64,000 nucleotides of DNA from assembly GCF_004295795.1 (NCBI RefSeq), contig NZ_SEBR01000013.1:102273-166272 (forward strand). Reading direction: 5' to 3'. Position numbers and translations under genes: made by a program. Positions 41,148 through 49,545 of the stretch are shown piece after piece. The notes under the pieces are model-generated. The model saw only the letters and a list, made by a program, of their open reading frames with translations. It did no database searches and had not been told where the DNA came from. Source of the DNA: Flavobacterium sp. (GTDB lineage Bacteria; Bacteroidota; Bacteroidia; Flavobacteriales; Flavobacteriaceae). How positions within the stretch are numbered: position 1 is the first letter of the stretch; the number at the start of each line of letters is the position of its first letter.

Positions 41148-42032
41148 ATGCAACTTTTAGACGGAAAGAAAACCTCAGAAGACATCAAGATCGAGATTGC
41201 GGCCGAAGTGGCCCAAATGAAAGCCAATGGAGAGAAAGTGCCTCACTTGGCGGCAGTCATTGTCGGAAATGACGGCGCGAGCCTGACTTATGTCGGAAGT
41301 AAGGTCAAGGCTTGCGAGCGGGTCGGTTTCGAATCGACTTTGGTCAAGATGCCAAGTACGACTTCCGAAGTGGAACTTCTCAAGAAAATCAAACAACTCA
41401 ACGAAGACGACAACATCGACGGTTTTATCGTGCAGTTGCCGTTACCTCCGCAAATCGACACCCAAAAAGTGATCATGGCGATCGATCCTACAAAAGATGT
41501 CGATGGATTCCATCCGGAGAATTTCGGGAAAATGGCGCTCGATATGTCGACTTTTATTCCGGCGACGCCATTCGGGATTCTCGAACTTTTGGAGCGTTAC
41601 GGAGTGGAGACACAAGGAAAACACACGGTTGTCATCGGCCGCAGCCATATCGTTGGTCGTCCGATGAGTATTTTGATGGGAAGAAAAGGCTTTCCCGGCA
41701 ATTCTACCGTGACCTTGACGCACAGTTACACCAAAAATATCGCCCAGATTACGACTCAGGCCGACATAATCATTTCGGCATTGGGCGTACCGAATTACCT
41801 AAAAGCCGAAATGGTGAAAGACGATGTGGTGATCGTAGACGTGGGAATCACGCGTGTCGCCGACGAATCGTCCGAAAAAGGATATCGCATTACCGGCGAC
41901 GTCGATTTCGAAAACGTTTCCAAAAAGGCTTCCTTTATTACGCCTGTTCCAGGTGGTGTTGGTCCTATGACAATCGCCATGTTGTTAAAAAACACGCTTT
42001 TGGCTCGAGAACGCAGAAGAGATAAGGAGTAG
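41148..42032 (+). CDS. folD: methylenetetrahydrofolate dehydrogenase / cyclohydrolase
   Basis: 294 aa. FolD hallmarks are YVGSKVKACERVGF (about residues 49-62, with the catalytic Lys), DGFIVQLPLPPQID (about 90-103), HPENFGKMA and FIPATPFGI, GRSHIVGRPMSILM (about 165-178), and PVPGGVGPMTIAM (about 267-279). It oxidises 5,10-methylene-THF and hydrolyses the 5,10-methenyl form for one-carbon metabolism in the cytoplasm. It is downstream of ffh but separated by a terminator. The AT-rich leader CTAAATACTAAATACAACA precedes the ATG. Confidence 0.97.
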   Translation: MQLLDGKKTSEDIKIEIAAEVAQMKANGEKVPHLAAVIVGNDGASLTYVGSKVKACERVGFESTLVKMPSTTSEVELLKKIKQLNEDDNIDGFIVQLPLPPQIDTQKVIMAIDPTKDVDGFHPENFGKMALDMSTFIPATPFGILELLERYGVETQGKHTVVIGRSHIVGRPMSILMGRKGFPGNSTVTLTHSYTKNIAQITTQADIIISALGVPNYLKAEMVKDDVVIVDVGITRVADESSEKGYRITGDVDFENVSKKASFITPVPGGVGPMTIAMLLKNTLLARERRRDKE

Positions 42033-42136
42033 AGAATTTATTTTTACAAGTGAGAAGTTAAGAATAATTAAGGTCAGAAAAGTCTTGATTCTTTTTGACT
42101 TCTTGCTGTTTCAACCAGTTTCGTTTTTTCAAACAA

Positions 42137-42736
42137 ATGTCGTCAATGGAAAGACTGCTTCAACAGATCGCTTTCATCAAAGAAATCGACAAACTCAAAT
42201 ACATTTTGCGCAAGACCAAGTTGCTGAACAGCGACAGATGCGAGAACGATGCTGAACACAGTTGGCATTTGGCGATGATGACGATCGTGCTCGCCGAACA
42301 TTCCAACCAAGAAATCGATGTTGTGAAAGTGCTGAAGATGGTGCTGCTACACGATATTGTGGAGATTGATGCGGGCGATACTTTCATTTACGACTCGGTC
42401 AAGAGCCACACGAACACTGATGAGGAACAGCTCGCGGCCGAAAGGATTTTCGGGCTCTTGCCAACCGAGCAGGCGCAGGAATTCATAGCGATTTGGAAGG
42501 AGTTTGAAGCCAGCCAAACCAACGAGGCCAAATTCGCCCGGACAATGGACAGACTGGAGCCATTGCTGCAAAATACTTCCAACAACGGCGGAACGTGGTC
42601 CGAATTCGACGTTCCTTACGAGAAAGTTTACCAGAAGAAGAAAGTGATTGCTGAAGGTTCGCAGACAATTTGGGAGTTCGCCGAGCGGTTGCTCAAGGAA
42701 AGTGTCGAGAAAGGAATCCTCAAGAAAACGACTTGA
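42137..42736 (+). CDS. HD-domain hydrolase (YfbR/5'-nucleotidase-like)
   Basis: 199 aa from MSSMERLLQQIAFIKEID at 42137; a longer in-frame start at 42095 lacks support. Metal-binding HD motifs are visible: the first His in NDAEHSWHLAM (about residue 39), HD in MVLLHDIVEIDAGDTF (about 74-75), and later Asp in ARTMDRLEPLLQN (about 137). Such proteins hydrolyse nucleotides or related phosphate esters; the exact substrate is not known from sequence. It follows folD after 105 bp on the same strand. Confidence 0.9.
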   Translation: MSSMERLLQQIAFIKEIDKLKYILRKTKLLNSDRCENDAEHSWHLAMMTIVLAEHSNQEIDVVKVLKMVLLHDIVEIDAGDTFIYDSVKSHTNTDEEQLAAERIFGLLPTEQAQEFIAIWKEFEASQTNEAKFARTMDRLEPLLQNTSNNGGTWSEFDVPYEKVYQKKKVIAEGSQTIWEFAERLLKESVEKGILKKTT

Positions 42737-43264
42737 TGTTTTTCAGATTTCCAACGTCAAAAATACCACCACCACCCGCCCTAAATTTAGTTCGGTAATG
42801 GGATGTCGCGATACAGAAAATCTGTAAAAAATCCTAAATGTAGGTGTTGGCGTTTCTTAGAACTTCTGTCCGTTTCTCAGTCTGATTTTGAATGTCCTTT
42901 GCATCAAAAGTGCAAGATTCCGTTACCACCAAACAAACGCGCCAAACTTCTCCCAAATCGCCAAAAGCATCCGCACGCAGCCCATTCCAAAAGCCCGCAA
43001 CCGCAACCGCCTAAACTGACAAATTCCTCTCCAAAATCCGCGAAAGCGACATCTTTCAAATTCATTCTGTAGGCCAATTCCATAGCGGCAATAATCAAAG
43101 CCACGAATTCACGAATAACCATGAAATTCTCAAATTCGCAGTTAAACGAACGTTTGCTACCCATTCAAAAGATTCGTCCATCAGCAATAAAACCAGCGCC
43201 GCACGACGGCAAAACCCAATCCCAAAAAAAGCCTAAAGAAAAAATCCAAACCGAAATAAAAAAC
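42737..43264. other. gene-free gap downstream of the HD gene
   Basis: It contains a solo MITE end at 42812-42838 (TACAGAAAATCTGTA plus AAAAAATCCTAAA), a GCCACGAATTCACGAAT word near 43101, and Pro/Lys-coding spurious ORFs. No gene or terminator is evident. Confidence 0.55.
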
Positions 43265-43375
43265 TACTTTTGCACCGCAAAACACAAGAAAATCCTTAAA
43301 TGGACGACCATCCCAAATTGTTGAATCTCACCTGAATCCGCACCTTGCGCGGCTTCGGGATAAAGCCGTGCAAAA
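43265..43375 (+). promoter_or_regulatory. candidate promoter and leader of the corA gene with micro-ORF and hairpin
   Basis: TACTTTTG at 43265-43272 is a -7 box match. The leader then contains an 11-codon micro-ORF (ATG at 43300, TGA at 43333-43335, MDDHPKLLNLT) and a hairpin GCGCGGCTT / AAGCCGTGC (43347-43371) that ends four bases before the start codon. It could hide the ribosome entry region. Confidence 0.4.
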
Positions 43376-44302
43376 ATGAAAACCTTTTACCAAAACCAAA
43401 ACGGACTTGTGGCCGTAAGCGAGTGGCAACCAAATTGCTGGGTAAACGTCGAATCGCCTGACAAACTGGACAAAAAATTCCTGCTCGAAGATTTGGGCAT
43501 TCCCGAATCCTTTTACAACGACATCAAAGACATTGACGAACGCCCGCGCATTGAGGTCGAGAACGGTTGGTGGCTTATCATCATGCGCATTCCGCTCAAG
43601 AGCGACGATGTGAAATTGCCGTTTTACACGATTCCGGTCGGGATTGTTTTCAAGGACGACGTTCGCGTGACGATCGCTTTCCGTCAGACCGAAATGCTCG
43701 ACGATTTCGTGAACTATTCGGCGAGAAAGAAAATTGACATGCACGACAATTTCGATTTTGTGCTCAAGTTGCTGCTTTCGTCGTCGGTTTGGTATCTGAA
43801 ATACCTCAAACAAGTCAACCAAAAGATCAAACTGGCTGAAGACAACCTCGAAAAATCGATAAAAAACGAGGAATTGCAGGCGCTTTTGCAAATCGAGAAA
43901 TGTCTGGTGTATTTCATGACCTCGCTCAAAGGCAACGACATTTTGCTGCATCGGCTCAAGAACATCCGAAGCCAAAGGGAAAATTACGACGCCGAATTGC
44001 TCGAAGACGTCGAGATCGAACTGCGCCAAGCCCAGGAAACGACCAACATTTACTCCGATATCCTTACGGGAACGATGGACGCGTACGCCTCGGTGATTTC
44101 CAACAACATGAACAACATCATGAAACAGATGACGTCGATCTCGATCATTTTGATGATTCCGACGGTAATCGCGAGTTTCTACGGAATGAACGTGCCGAAT
44201 TCACTTCAGGAAAATCCGTTCGGACTTTGGATCATAGTAGGGATTTCGCTGATTTTCTCGACGTTCGGAGTCTTGCTTTTCAGACGAAGAAGATGGTTTT
44301 GA
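43376..44302 (+). CDS. CorA-family divalent cation transporter
   Basis: 308 aa. The N-terminal two-thirds is a soluble CorA domain (MKTFYQNQNGLVAVSEWQPN; RPRIEVENGWWLIIMRIPLK), followed by long helices. The last ~60 residues carry two membrane segments (MTSISIILMIPTVIASFYGM and LWIIVGISLIFSTFGVLLF) with the invariant GMN motif in SFYGMNVPNSL (about residues 268-278) between them. It should form a pentameric Mg2+/Co2+-type channel in the inner membrane. The C-terminal RRRRWF is the usual basic end. Confidence 0.95.
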   Translation: MKTFYQNQNGLVAVSEWQPNCWVNVESPDKLDKKFLLEDLGIPESFYNDIKDIDERPRIEVENGWWLIIMRIPLKSDDVKLPFYTIPVGIVFKDDVRVTIAFRQTEMLDDFVNYSARKKIDMHDNFDFVLKLLLSSSVWYLKYLKQVNQKIKLAEDNLEKSIKNEELQALLQIEKCLVYFMTSLKGNDILLHRLKNIRSQRENYDAELLEDVEIELRQAQETTNIYSDILTGTMDAYASVISNNMNNIMKQMTSISIILMIPTVIASFYGMNVPNSLQENPFGLWIIVGISLIFSTFGVLLFRRRRWF

Positions 44303-44860
44303 TCAATTGTTGTTGAAGCCGCCGATAAGCACGACCGATTTCCTTTTCCAAACGCCCAAATCCTTCTCGCAATAGTAGTAATTGTTGAGCGTGACGCCGT
44401 GTGCGCCCATGTACCAAACGTAAATCAAGGCCTTGGTTCGCATGGCGTCAAAAAGCGGAAGCGAGTAAAGGTAAACGCCGGTTTTGTTCTTTTCGTAAAA
44501 AGCGTCGATCTCGAGATTTCGGTAGCTCACGAAGCCTTTTGCTTTGATCTGCGGCGCTTGCCACAAGACGATAGGAGCAAAACTTTTCTTCCAGGTCTCG
44601 AGATTTCCGCCGACATATTTGGCAATCGTGTCGACGCGCTTTTGGAAATTGCGTTTTTCCATGTCGAAGACGTTTTCCGATTTTGGAGCCGTCAGGTATT
44701 CGTTCCAGAATCCGTTGACTTCGCGGCACATGAAAATCGCGGGTTTTCCCTCGGCGGCGTTGAGATCGTTGACGAGTTTGAAAGTTTCGGAAACCGAAGC
44801 GGATTCTTTTTGGGCGAACAAGCCTGAAGTGACAAAAAGGAAGACAAAAAAGAATCTCAT
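44303..44860 (-). CDS. exported protein of unknown function (185 aa)
   Basis: The start ATG at 44860 gives a signal peptide MRFFFVFLFVTSGLFAQ. The longer in-frame ORF is rejected because it runs antiparallel to nothing conserved and out of frame through the next gene. The mature part contains NDLNAAEGKPAIFMCREVNG and WEN/WYM-type aromatic segments (LIYVWYMGAHGVTLNNYYYC). It ends SVVLIGGFNNN. I do not recognise the family. It is convergent with corA (1 bp apart) and 10 bp after the gene at 44871, so the two form a pair. Confidence 0.6.
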   Translation of the reverse strand: MRFFFVFLFVTSGLFAQKESASVSETFKLVNDLNAAEGKPAIFMCREVNGFWNEYLTAPKSENVFDMEKRNFQKRVDTIAKYVGGNLETWKKSFAPIVLWQAPQIKAKGFVSYRNLEIDAFYEKNKTGVYLYSLPLFDAMRTKALIYVWYMGAHGVTLNNYYYCEKDLGVWKRKSVVLIGGFNNN

Positions 44861-44870
44861 GAAAATAGGG

Positions 44871-45323
44871 CTAGTCGTAAAGGTATTGCAAATCGACCCA
44901 AAGTTTGCCCGAATTCGCGTCAAACAGCATGTGATAAGCGGTTGTTTCGGTTTTTCCTTTGCGGACATAAAACTGAGGCGCATCCAGACTCGCGATCGCA
45001 CCGTCGAAATCGAAGAAATTTTTGGGAGCCAGATCGACTTTTTCGTACCCGAACTTTTTCGAATAGCCAGAAACGTCAAACTTCTCTTTGTCCAAAGTAA
45101 AAATCGTGGTTTTTCGCTTTCGCGCCGGATTGTAATCGCATTCCGAGTCAAGAACCGGCGGAATGTCGACCGCGGCGCGCATCTCGATATGATCGATGTT
45201 CGCCCAATCGCAATCGCGGCTGTCGGCAACAGTCGTCACAAAAGTTTTCACGCCCAAAAAGGCAAGGCTGACCACTGAAATAAGTATGGCAAGCGTAAGC
45301 AGAAGTAGTTTTTTCGTGTTCAT
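44871..45323 (-). CDS. membrane-anchored exported protein, unknown (150 aa)
   Basis: The N-terminus MNTKKLLLLTLAILISVVSL is a signal-anchor or signal peptide. The mature region is hydrophilic: IDHIEMRAAVDIPPVLDSEC, then KKTTIFTLDKEKFDVSGYSK-like KRKTTIFTLDKEKFDVSGYS, ending SGKLWVDLQYLYD. No domain is recognised. It is the upstream gene of a pair with the gene at 44303, 49 bp after rluF ends; all three run in the minus direction and may be co-transcribed. Confidence 0.6.
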   Translation of the reverse strand: MNTKKLLLLTLAILISVVSLAFLGVKTFVTTVADSRDCDWANIDHIEMRAAVDIPPVLDSECDYNPARKRKTTIFTLDKEKFDVSGYSKKFGYEKVDLAPKNFFDFDGAIASLDAPQFYVRKGKTETTAYHMLFDANSGKLWVDLQYLYD

Positions 45324-45372
45324 TTTATTCGGTTGGTTCCAGTTTTAACGCAAAACCAAGCCCGAAATTGTA

Positions 45373-46695
45373 TTATGAATCGCCTTCTTTCCTGTAACGC
45401 GGATCGTCTTTTTTGATGATTTCGATCGAACGTTTCGGCCCAGGTTTGAAACTGTCCGGACGTTGCGCGTCGTCATTCCTGTTGAAATCGCGTTTCGGAG
45501 CGTCGGAATTTCTGGAACTTCTATCAGAATCGTCGCGTCGGAAATCGCGTTTTTCAAAGTCGCGTTTCGGAGCATCGGAATTTCTGGAACTTCTGTCGGA
45601 ATCGTCTCGTTTGAAATCGCGTTTCTGGAAATCTCTCTTTGGAGCGTCGGAATTCGAACGATTCGTATCAGACTCGTCGCGTCGGAAATCGCGTTTTTCA
45701 AAGTCGCGTTTCGGAGCATCGGAATTTCTCGAACTTCTGTCGGAATCGTCGCGTTTGAAATCGCGTTTCTGGAAATCTCGCTTCGGAGCGTCGGAATTTG
45801 AGCGGTTAGTATCCGAATCATCGCGACGGAAATCGCGTTTTTCAAAATCGCGTTTCGGTTTGTCCGAAGCGTTTCTGCCAGCGGAATTTCTGTCGGATGA
45901 ATCGCGTCTCTGGAAATCGCGTTTCTGGAATTCTTTCGGACGTTCCCCAAACTCGTTCTTGGCGAAACTCGCATCTTCGGTTTTGCTCGAAGGCGCAATC
46001 AAAAGCTGCAGTTGGTCGACTTCTTCTTTGGTCAGTTCGCGGTGGCGACCAACAGGCAAATCCAAAGTGATATTGATGATTCGCGTTCTTTTCAGTTTCA
46101 CCACTTCGTAGCCCAAATATTCGCACATGCGGCGGATCTGTCGGTTCAGGCCTTGCGTCAGAATGATCCGGAAAGAATCCTTGCCCGTTTTTTCGACGAA
46201 ACATTCGCGTGTCACCGTGTCGAGAATCGGGACACCTTTGCTCATTTTTTCGATAAACCTGTCGCTCACGGGCTGGTCGACGACGACCTCGTATTCCTTT
46301 TCGTGGTTGTTTCTCGCACGCAGGATTTTGTTGACGATTTCTCCGTCGTCGGTCAGGAAAATGAGGCCTTCGGAAGCTTTGTCAAGTCGGCCGATAGGAA
46401 AAATGCGCCTTGGAAAATTCACATAGTCGACGATGTTTTCCTTCACGTCCAAATTGGTCGTACACTCGATTCCCGGCGGTTTGTTCAGCGCCAGATACAC
46501 GAAATCTCCGGTTTTCTCGACAATAAGTTTTCCGTCGATGCGAATTTCGTCCGCGCCCGAGACTTTCATCCCGAGTTCGGCCACATTCCCGTTAACGGTC
46601 ACGCGTCCGGCTTCGATTATCGCATCGGCTTCACGTCTGGAACAATAGCCGGTTTCTCCTATGAATTTATTGAGGCGTTTGAGTTCATTTTCCAT
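45373..46695 (-). CDS. rluF: 23S rRNA pseudouridine synthase RluF-type with repetitive charged C-terminal tail
   Basis: 440 aa. An S4 domain (about residues 1-60: RLNKFIGETGYCSRREADAI; GRVTVNGNVAELGM) is followed by the RsuA/RluB/E/F catalytic domain. GRLDKASEGLIFLT (about 100-113) holds the catalytic Asp, with RARNNHEKEYEVVVD and LTQGLNRQIRRMCEYLGYEV (about 180-199) after it. The INIVDY-like NIVDYVNFPRRIFP and RARNNHEKEY segments match RluF. After residue 240 the tail is a run of 24-residue units rich in Arg, Asp, Lys, Phe and Ser (45475-45860), absent from ordinary RluF, and likely disordered and RNA-binding. A bare extension of other proteins in this window is not seen. Confidence 0.93.
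   Translation of the reverse strand: MENELKRLNKFIGETGYCSRREADAIIEAGRVTVNGNVAELGMKVSGADEIRIDGKLIVEKTGDFVYLALNKPPGIECTTNLDVKENIVDYVNFPRRIFPIGRLDKASEGLIFLTDDGEIVNKILRARNNHEKEYEVVVDQPVSDRFIEKMSKGVPILDTVTRECFVEKTGKDSFRIILTQGLNRQIRRMCEYLGYEVVKLKRTRIINITLDLPVGRHRELTKEEVDQLQLLIAPSSKTEDASFAKNEFGERPKEFQKRDFQRRDSSDRNSAGRNASDKPKRDFEKRDFRRDDSDTNRSNSDAPKRDFQKRDFKRDDSDRSSRNSDAPKRDFEKRDFRRDESDTNRSNSDAPKRDFQKRDFKRDDSDRSSRNSDAPKRDFEKRDFRRDDSDRSSRNSDAPKRDFNRNDDAQRPDSFKPGPKRSIEIIKKDDPRYRKEGDS
45475..45860. repeat. in-frame tandem repeat in rluF, 72-bp unit
   Basis: Five units of 24 codons with motifs KRDFEKRDFRRDDSD and NRSNSDAP or RSSRNSDAP alternate, giving a 144-bp higher-order period. Units differ by a few substitutions and code for a charged low-complexity segment. 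Confidence 0.85.
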
Positions 46696-46776
46696 GGCGC
46701 AAAGGTAAGCTTTCGGCCGTTATTTCGGTTCCTGCTTTCACATATTGTTGTAGATTTGAACCATAACTTATTGGCT

Positions 46777-48369
46777 ATGAATCGAATTTTACTGGTTTGT
46801 TTCGCGTTTAGTTTCGCTTTTTCGGTTGCCCAAAATCGAAAAGGCCAATTCAGGATCAAGGATCAGGATTTCAAACATTCGCTTATCGTCGCTTTCGCGG
46901 ATGCGGATTTCGACGTCGACGAACTTCAGTCGCAGTACCAATTTTCGCTCGGGAAAGCATTTCCGATGTCCGAAGAAAAAAAGACCGAACTCGCCCGAAC
47001 TTCGACAGATTCGGGAAAAGCGCTGGAGCTTATCGGGAACATCTACAAAGTCGATCTCCAAAATCCGACCGATGCAATTTTGCTCGAATTGGCGGCAAAA
47101 CTGGAAATGTCGAATCGCGTTCGTTATTGTGAAATTTTGTCGTCAAGACCCGTTCCGCCTCCAGCCGACATCGCGCCAACAACGCCGAATTACTTCGCCA
47201 ACCAGACTTACATTCAGGCGAATCCTGGCGTGAACATGCAAGCAGCGTGGAATTTGGGAATCGTCGGCAATGGGATCAAAGTGCGCGACGTAGAATACGG
47301 ATTCAACAAGAACCACGAGGAATTCGTTGATAACCCGAGCATTTTCATGCAATCCGGCGTTGCTTTAAATCCGGAAGTTTCCCAGGATTATTCCGAACAT
47401 GGAACAGCGGTTTTTGGCATAATCGCAGCCGACAACGGAACGTATGGCGTAACGGGAATGGCGCACGGAGTATCCGAAATGATACAGTTTCCAGAGTGGA
47501 CGCAAAGTTTCGGCTACAGTCCGGCAACGGCCGTGCTGAACGCGATTTCGGCTTCGTCCCAAGGCGATGTGATTCTATTGGAAATGCAGGAATATGGCGT
47601 CAACGACCAGTTCGTGCCTTCCGAATATCTGCAATCGATCTGGGATTTGACCAATGCGGCGACCAATTCGGGAATTTTGATCGTCGCGGCCGCCGGAAAC
47701 GGAAACGCCAATCTCGATTCAGCGAATTACGCTGCTTACATGAACCGCGGTGACAGCGGCGCGATCATAGTTGGCGCCGGAACCGCGAATCTGCAACACG
47801 ACAGGATTTCGTACAGCACTTTCGGAAATCGCGTGAACCTTCAGGCTTGGGGAAGCAATGTGCGTTCGTCGGGTTACGGTACTTTTTCGCAGATCGGAGG
47901 CGACTTCAACCAGCGCTATTGCACTTTTACGGGAACAAGTTCGGCCACGCCAATCGTCGCTTCGTGTGCGATCGCGTTGCAAAGCCATTACCGCAATTTG
48001 ACCGGAAACTATCTCGCTCCGACGGTTTTGCGCCAAATTTTGATCAATACGGGAATCGCCCAAGGCTCGGGCGGACACATCGGCCCGATCCCGAATATGG
48101 TCGCGGCACTTACGGCTGTGAACGATCTCGCGGTGCAGAAATCAGAAAATCTCGTTTTTGCTTTGTATCCGAATCCGGCTGATGCGAAAGTTGCGATTTC
48201 GGGCATTTTTTCCGATGCTATGAAAGTTGAGATTCTGAATACTTTCGGGCAAACCGTTTTGAAATCCGGCTCCGTGGATTTGGACGTTTCCGATTTGCAG
48301 TCTGGCGTTTATTTCGTCCGGATTTCCGATGGCGCGAAAATCGGCGTGAAGCGGTTGGTGAAACTCTAG
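46777..48369 (+). CDS. secreted subtilase (S8 peptidase) with T9SS type A sorting domain
   Basis: 530 aa from the ATG at 46777; the in-frame ORF upstream to 46012 is antisense to rluF and rejected. Signal peptide MNRILLVCFAFSFAFSVAQ. The S8 catalytic triad is Asp in GIKVRDVEYGFN (about residue 172), His in DYSEHGTAVFGI (about 209) and Ser in TGTSSATPIVAS (about 390). The C-terminal ~80 residues (NLVFALYPNPADAKVAISG ... GVKRLVKL) form a T9SS type A sorting domain, so it should be secreted by the type IX system as a surface or extracellular protease. It is the last gene before lipA. Confidence 0.95.
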   Translation: MNRILLVCFAFSFAFSVAQNRKGQFRIKDQDFKHSLIVAFADADFDVDELQSQYQFSLGKAFPMSEEKKTELARTSTDSGKALELIGNIYKVDLQNPTDAILLELAAKLEMSNRVRYCEILSSRPVPPPADIAPTTPNYFANQTYIQANPGVNMQAAWNLGIVGNGIKVRDVEYGFNKNHEEFVDNPSIFMQSGVALNPEVSQDYSEHGTAVFGIIAADNGTYGVTGMAHGVSEMIQFPEWTQSFGYSPATAVLNAISASSQGDVILLEMQEYGVNDQFVPSEYLQSIWDLTNAATNSGILIVAAAGNGNANLDSANYAAYMNRGDSGAIIVGAGTANLQHDRISYSTFGNRVNLQAWGSNVRSSGYGTFSQIGGDFNQRYCTFTGTSSATPIVASCAIALQSHYRNLTGNYLAPTVLRQILINTGIAQGSGGHIGPIPNMVAALTAVNDLAVQKSENLVFALYPNPADAKVAISGIFSDAMKVEILNTFGQTVLKSGSVDLDVSDLQSGVYFVRISDGAKIGVKRLVKL

Positions 48370-48390
48370 AAAATTCCTTACCTAATCTGC

Positions 48391-48520
48391 AAGGTTTGTT
48401 CAAACCTTTAGGTTTTTCAAAAAATACGATCTGTCGTGTCGGAGTTATTGTTCGCCACTCTGATAGTAAACAAGAGAATCCAAAATGCAGACCTGCAACG
48501 TTTTGAAAACCTTGCAGGTC
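48391..48520. repeat. two REP-like palindromes
   Basis: AAGGTTTG-TT-CAAACCTT at 48391-48408, just after the protease stop, may serve as a weak terminator. A second palindrome at 48490-48520 pairs GACCTGCAA with TTGCAGGTC around GTTTT/AAAAC. Both share the (G)ACCTGCAAGGTTT-type core common in flavobacterial intergenic DNA. Confidence 0.6.
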
Positions 48521-48558
48521 GAAGGCAACACTAACATCGTATTAACAAACTTTCTGCG

Positions 48559-48566
48559 TAAATTTG
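48559..48566 (+). promoter_or_regulatory. -7 box of the lipA promoter
   Basis: TAAATTTG matches TAnnTTTG and lies 20 bp before the ATG of lipA. A clear -33 box is not evident. Confidence 0.55.
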
Positions 48567-48586
48567 CGATCTAAAACCAAGACGAC

Positions 48587-49456
48587 ATGAATACCGTTCT
48601 CGAATCTGCCGCGCCTCAGGCCAAACCAAAATGGCTCAAGGTAAAATTGCCGATCGGTCAAAAATACACCGAACTGCGCGGACTCGTCGACAAATACAAA
48701 CTCAACACGATCTGTACCTCAGGAAGTTGTCCCAATATGGGCGAATGTTGGGGCGAAGGCACGGCGACGTTCATGATTTTAGGAAACGTCTGTACGCGTT
48801 CGTGCGGATTTTGCGGCGTGAAAACCGGTCGTCCGGAAACGGTAGATTGGGACGAACCCGAGAAAGTGGCGCGTTCGATAAAACTCATGAAAATCAAGCA
48901 TGCGGTCGTGACTTCGGTAGATCGCGACGACTTGAAAGACATGGGTTCGATCATTTGGTATGAAACCGTTAAAGCCATCCGAAGAATGAATCCGGAAACG
49001 ACTTTGGAAACTTTGATTCCTGATTTCCAGATGAACGAGCGCAACATCGACAGGATCGTGGCGGCCGATCCCGAAGTGGTTTCACACAATATGGAAACCG
49101 TGCGAAGATTGACGCGCGAAGTTCGCATCCAGGCCAAGTACGACAGAAGTCTCGAAGTTTTGAAATACCTCAAGGAAAAAGGCATCCGACGCACAAAATC
49201 AGGCATCATGCTTGGTTTGGGCGAAACCGAGGAAGAAGTGATCCAGACGATGCGCGACCTTAGGGACGCGAATGTTGATGTGGTCACGATAGGGCAATAT
49301 CTGCAACCTTCCAAAAAACACTTGCCGGTAAAAGAATTCATCACGCCGGAACAATTCAAAAAATACGAGGAAATCGGTAAGGAAATGGGTTTCAGGCATG
49401 TGGAAAGCGGCGCTTTGGTTCGAAGTTCTTATCACGCGCAAAAGCATATCCTTTAA
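48587..49456 (+). CDS. lipA: lipoyl synthase
   Basis: 289 aa. It has both iron-sulfur clusters: the auxiliary cluster [12 protein letters not shown] (CX4CX5C, about residues 42-53) and the radical-[13 protein letters not shown] (CX3CX2C, about 69-78). [12 protein letters not shown] lies between them, and [18 protein letters not shown] and [13 protein letters not shown] are further conserved blocks. The C-terminal [15 protein letters not shown] is typical. It inserts two sulfur atoms into octanoyl groups of lipoate-dependent enzymes in the cytoplasm. It is followed by the GAPDH gene 89 bp downstream. Confidence 0.97.
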   Translation: MNTVLESAAPQAKPKWLKVKLPIGQKYTELRGLVDKYKLNTICTSGSCPNMGECWGEGTATFMILGNVCTRSCGFCGVKTGRPETVDWDEPEKVARSIKLMKIKHAVVTSVDRDDLKDMGSIIWYETVKAIRRMNPETTLETLIPDFQMNERNIDRIVAADPEVVSHNMETVRRLTREVRIQAKYDRSLEVLKYLKEKGIRRTKSGIMLGLGETEEEVIQTMRDLRDANVDVVTIGQYLQPSKKHLPVKEFITPEQFKKYEEIGKEMGFRHVESGALVRSSYHAQKHIL

Positions 49457-49545
49457 TTGAATTCTCGATTTTCGGCTTTTCGGATCGTCGGAGTTTGAGA
49501 CAATCTGCCAATCCGCAAATCTGACAATCCATCAATCCATCGCCA

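Noticed and set aside
44861..45229. N-terminal extension of the 44303 gene
   Set aside because: It overlaps the 44871 gene in another frame and is Arg/Ser-rich; the ATG at 44860 starts a signal peptide.
46012..46776. In-frame upstream extension of the subtilase gene
   Set aside because: It runs antisense through rluF and lacks a signal peptide; the ATG at 46777 gives a proper signal peptide.
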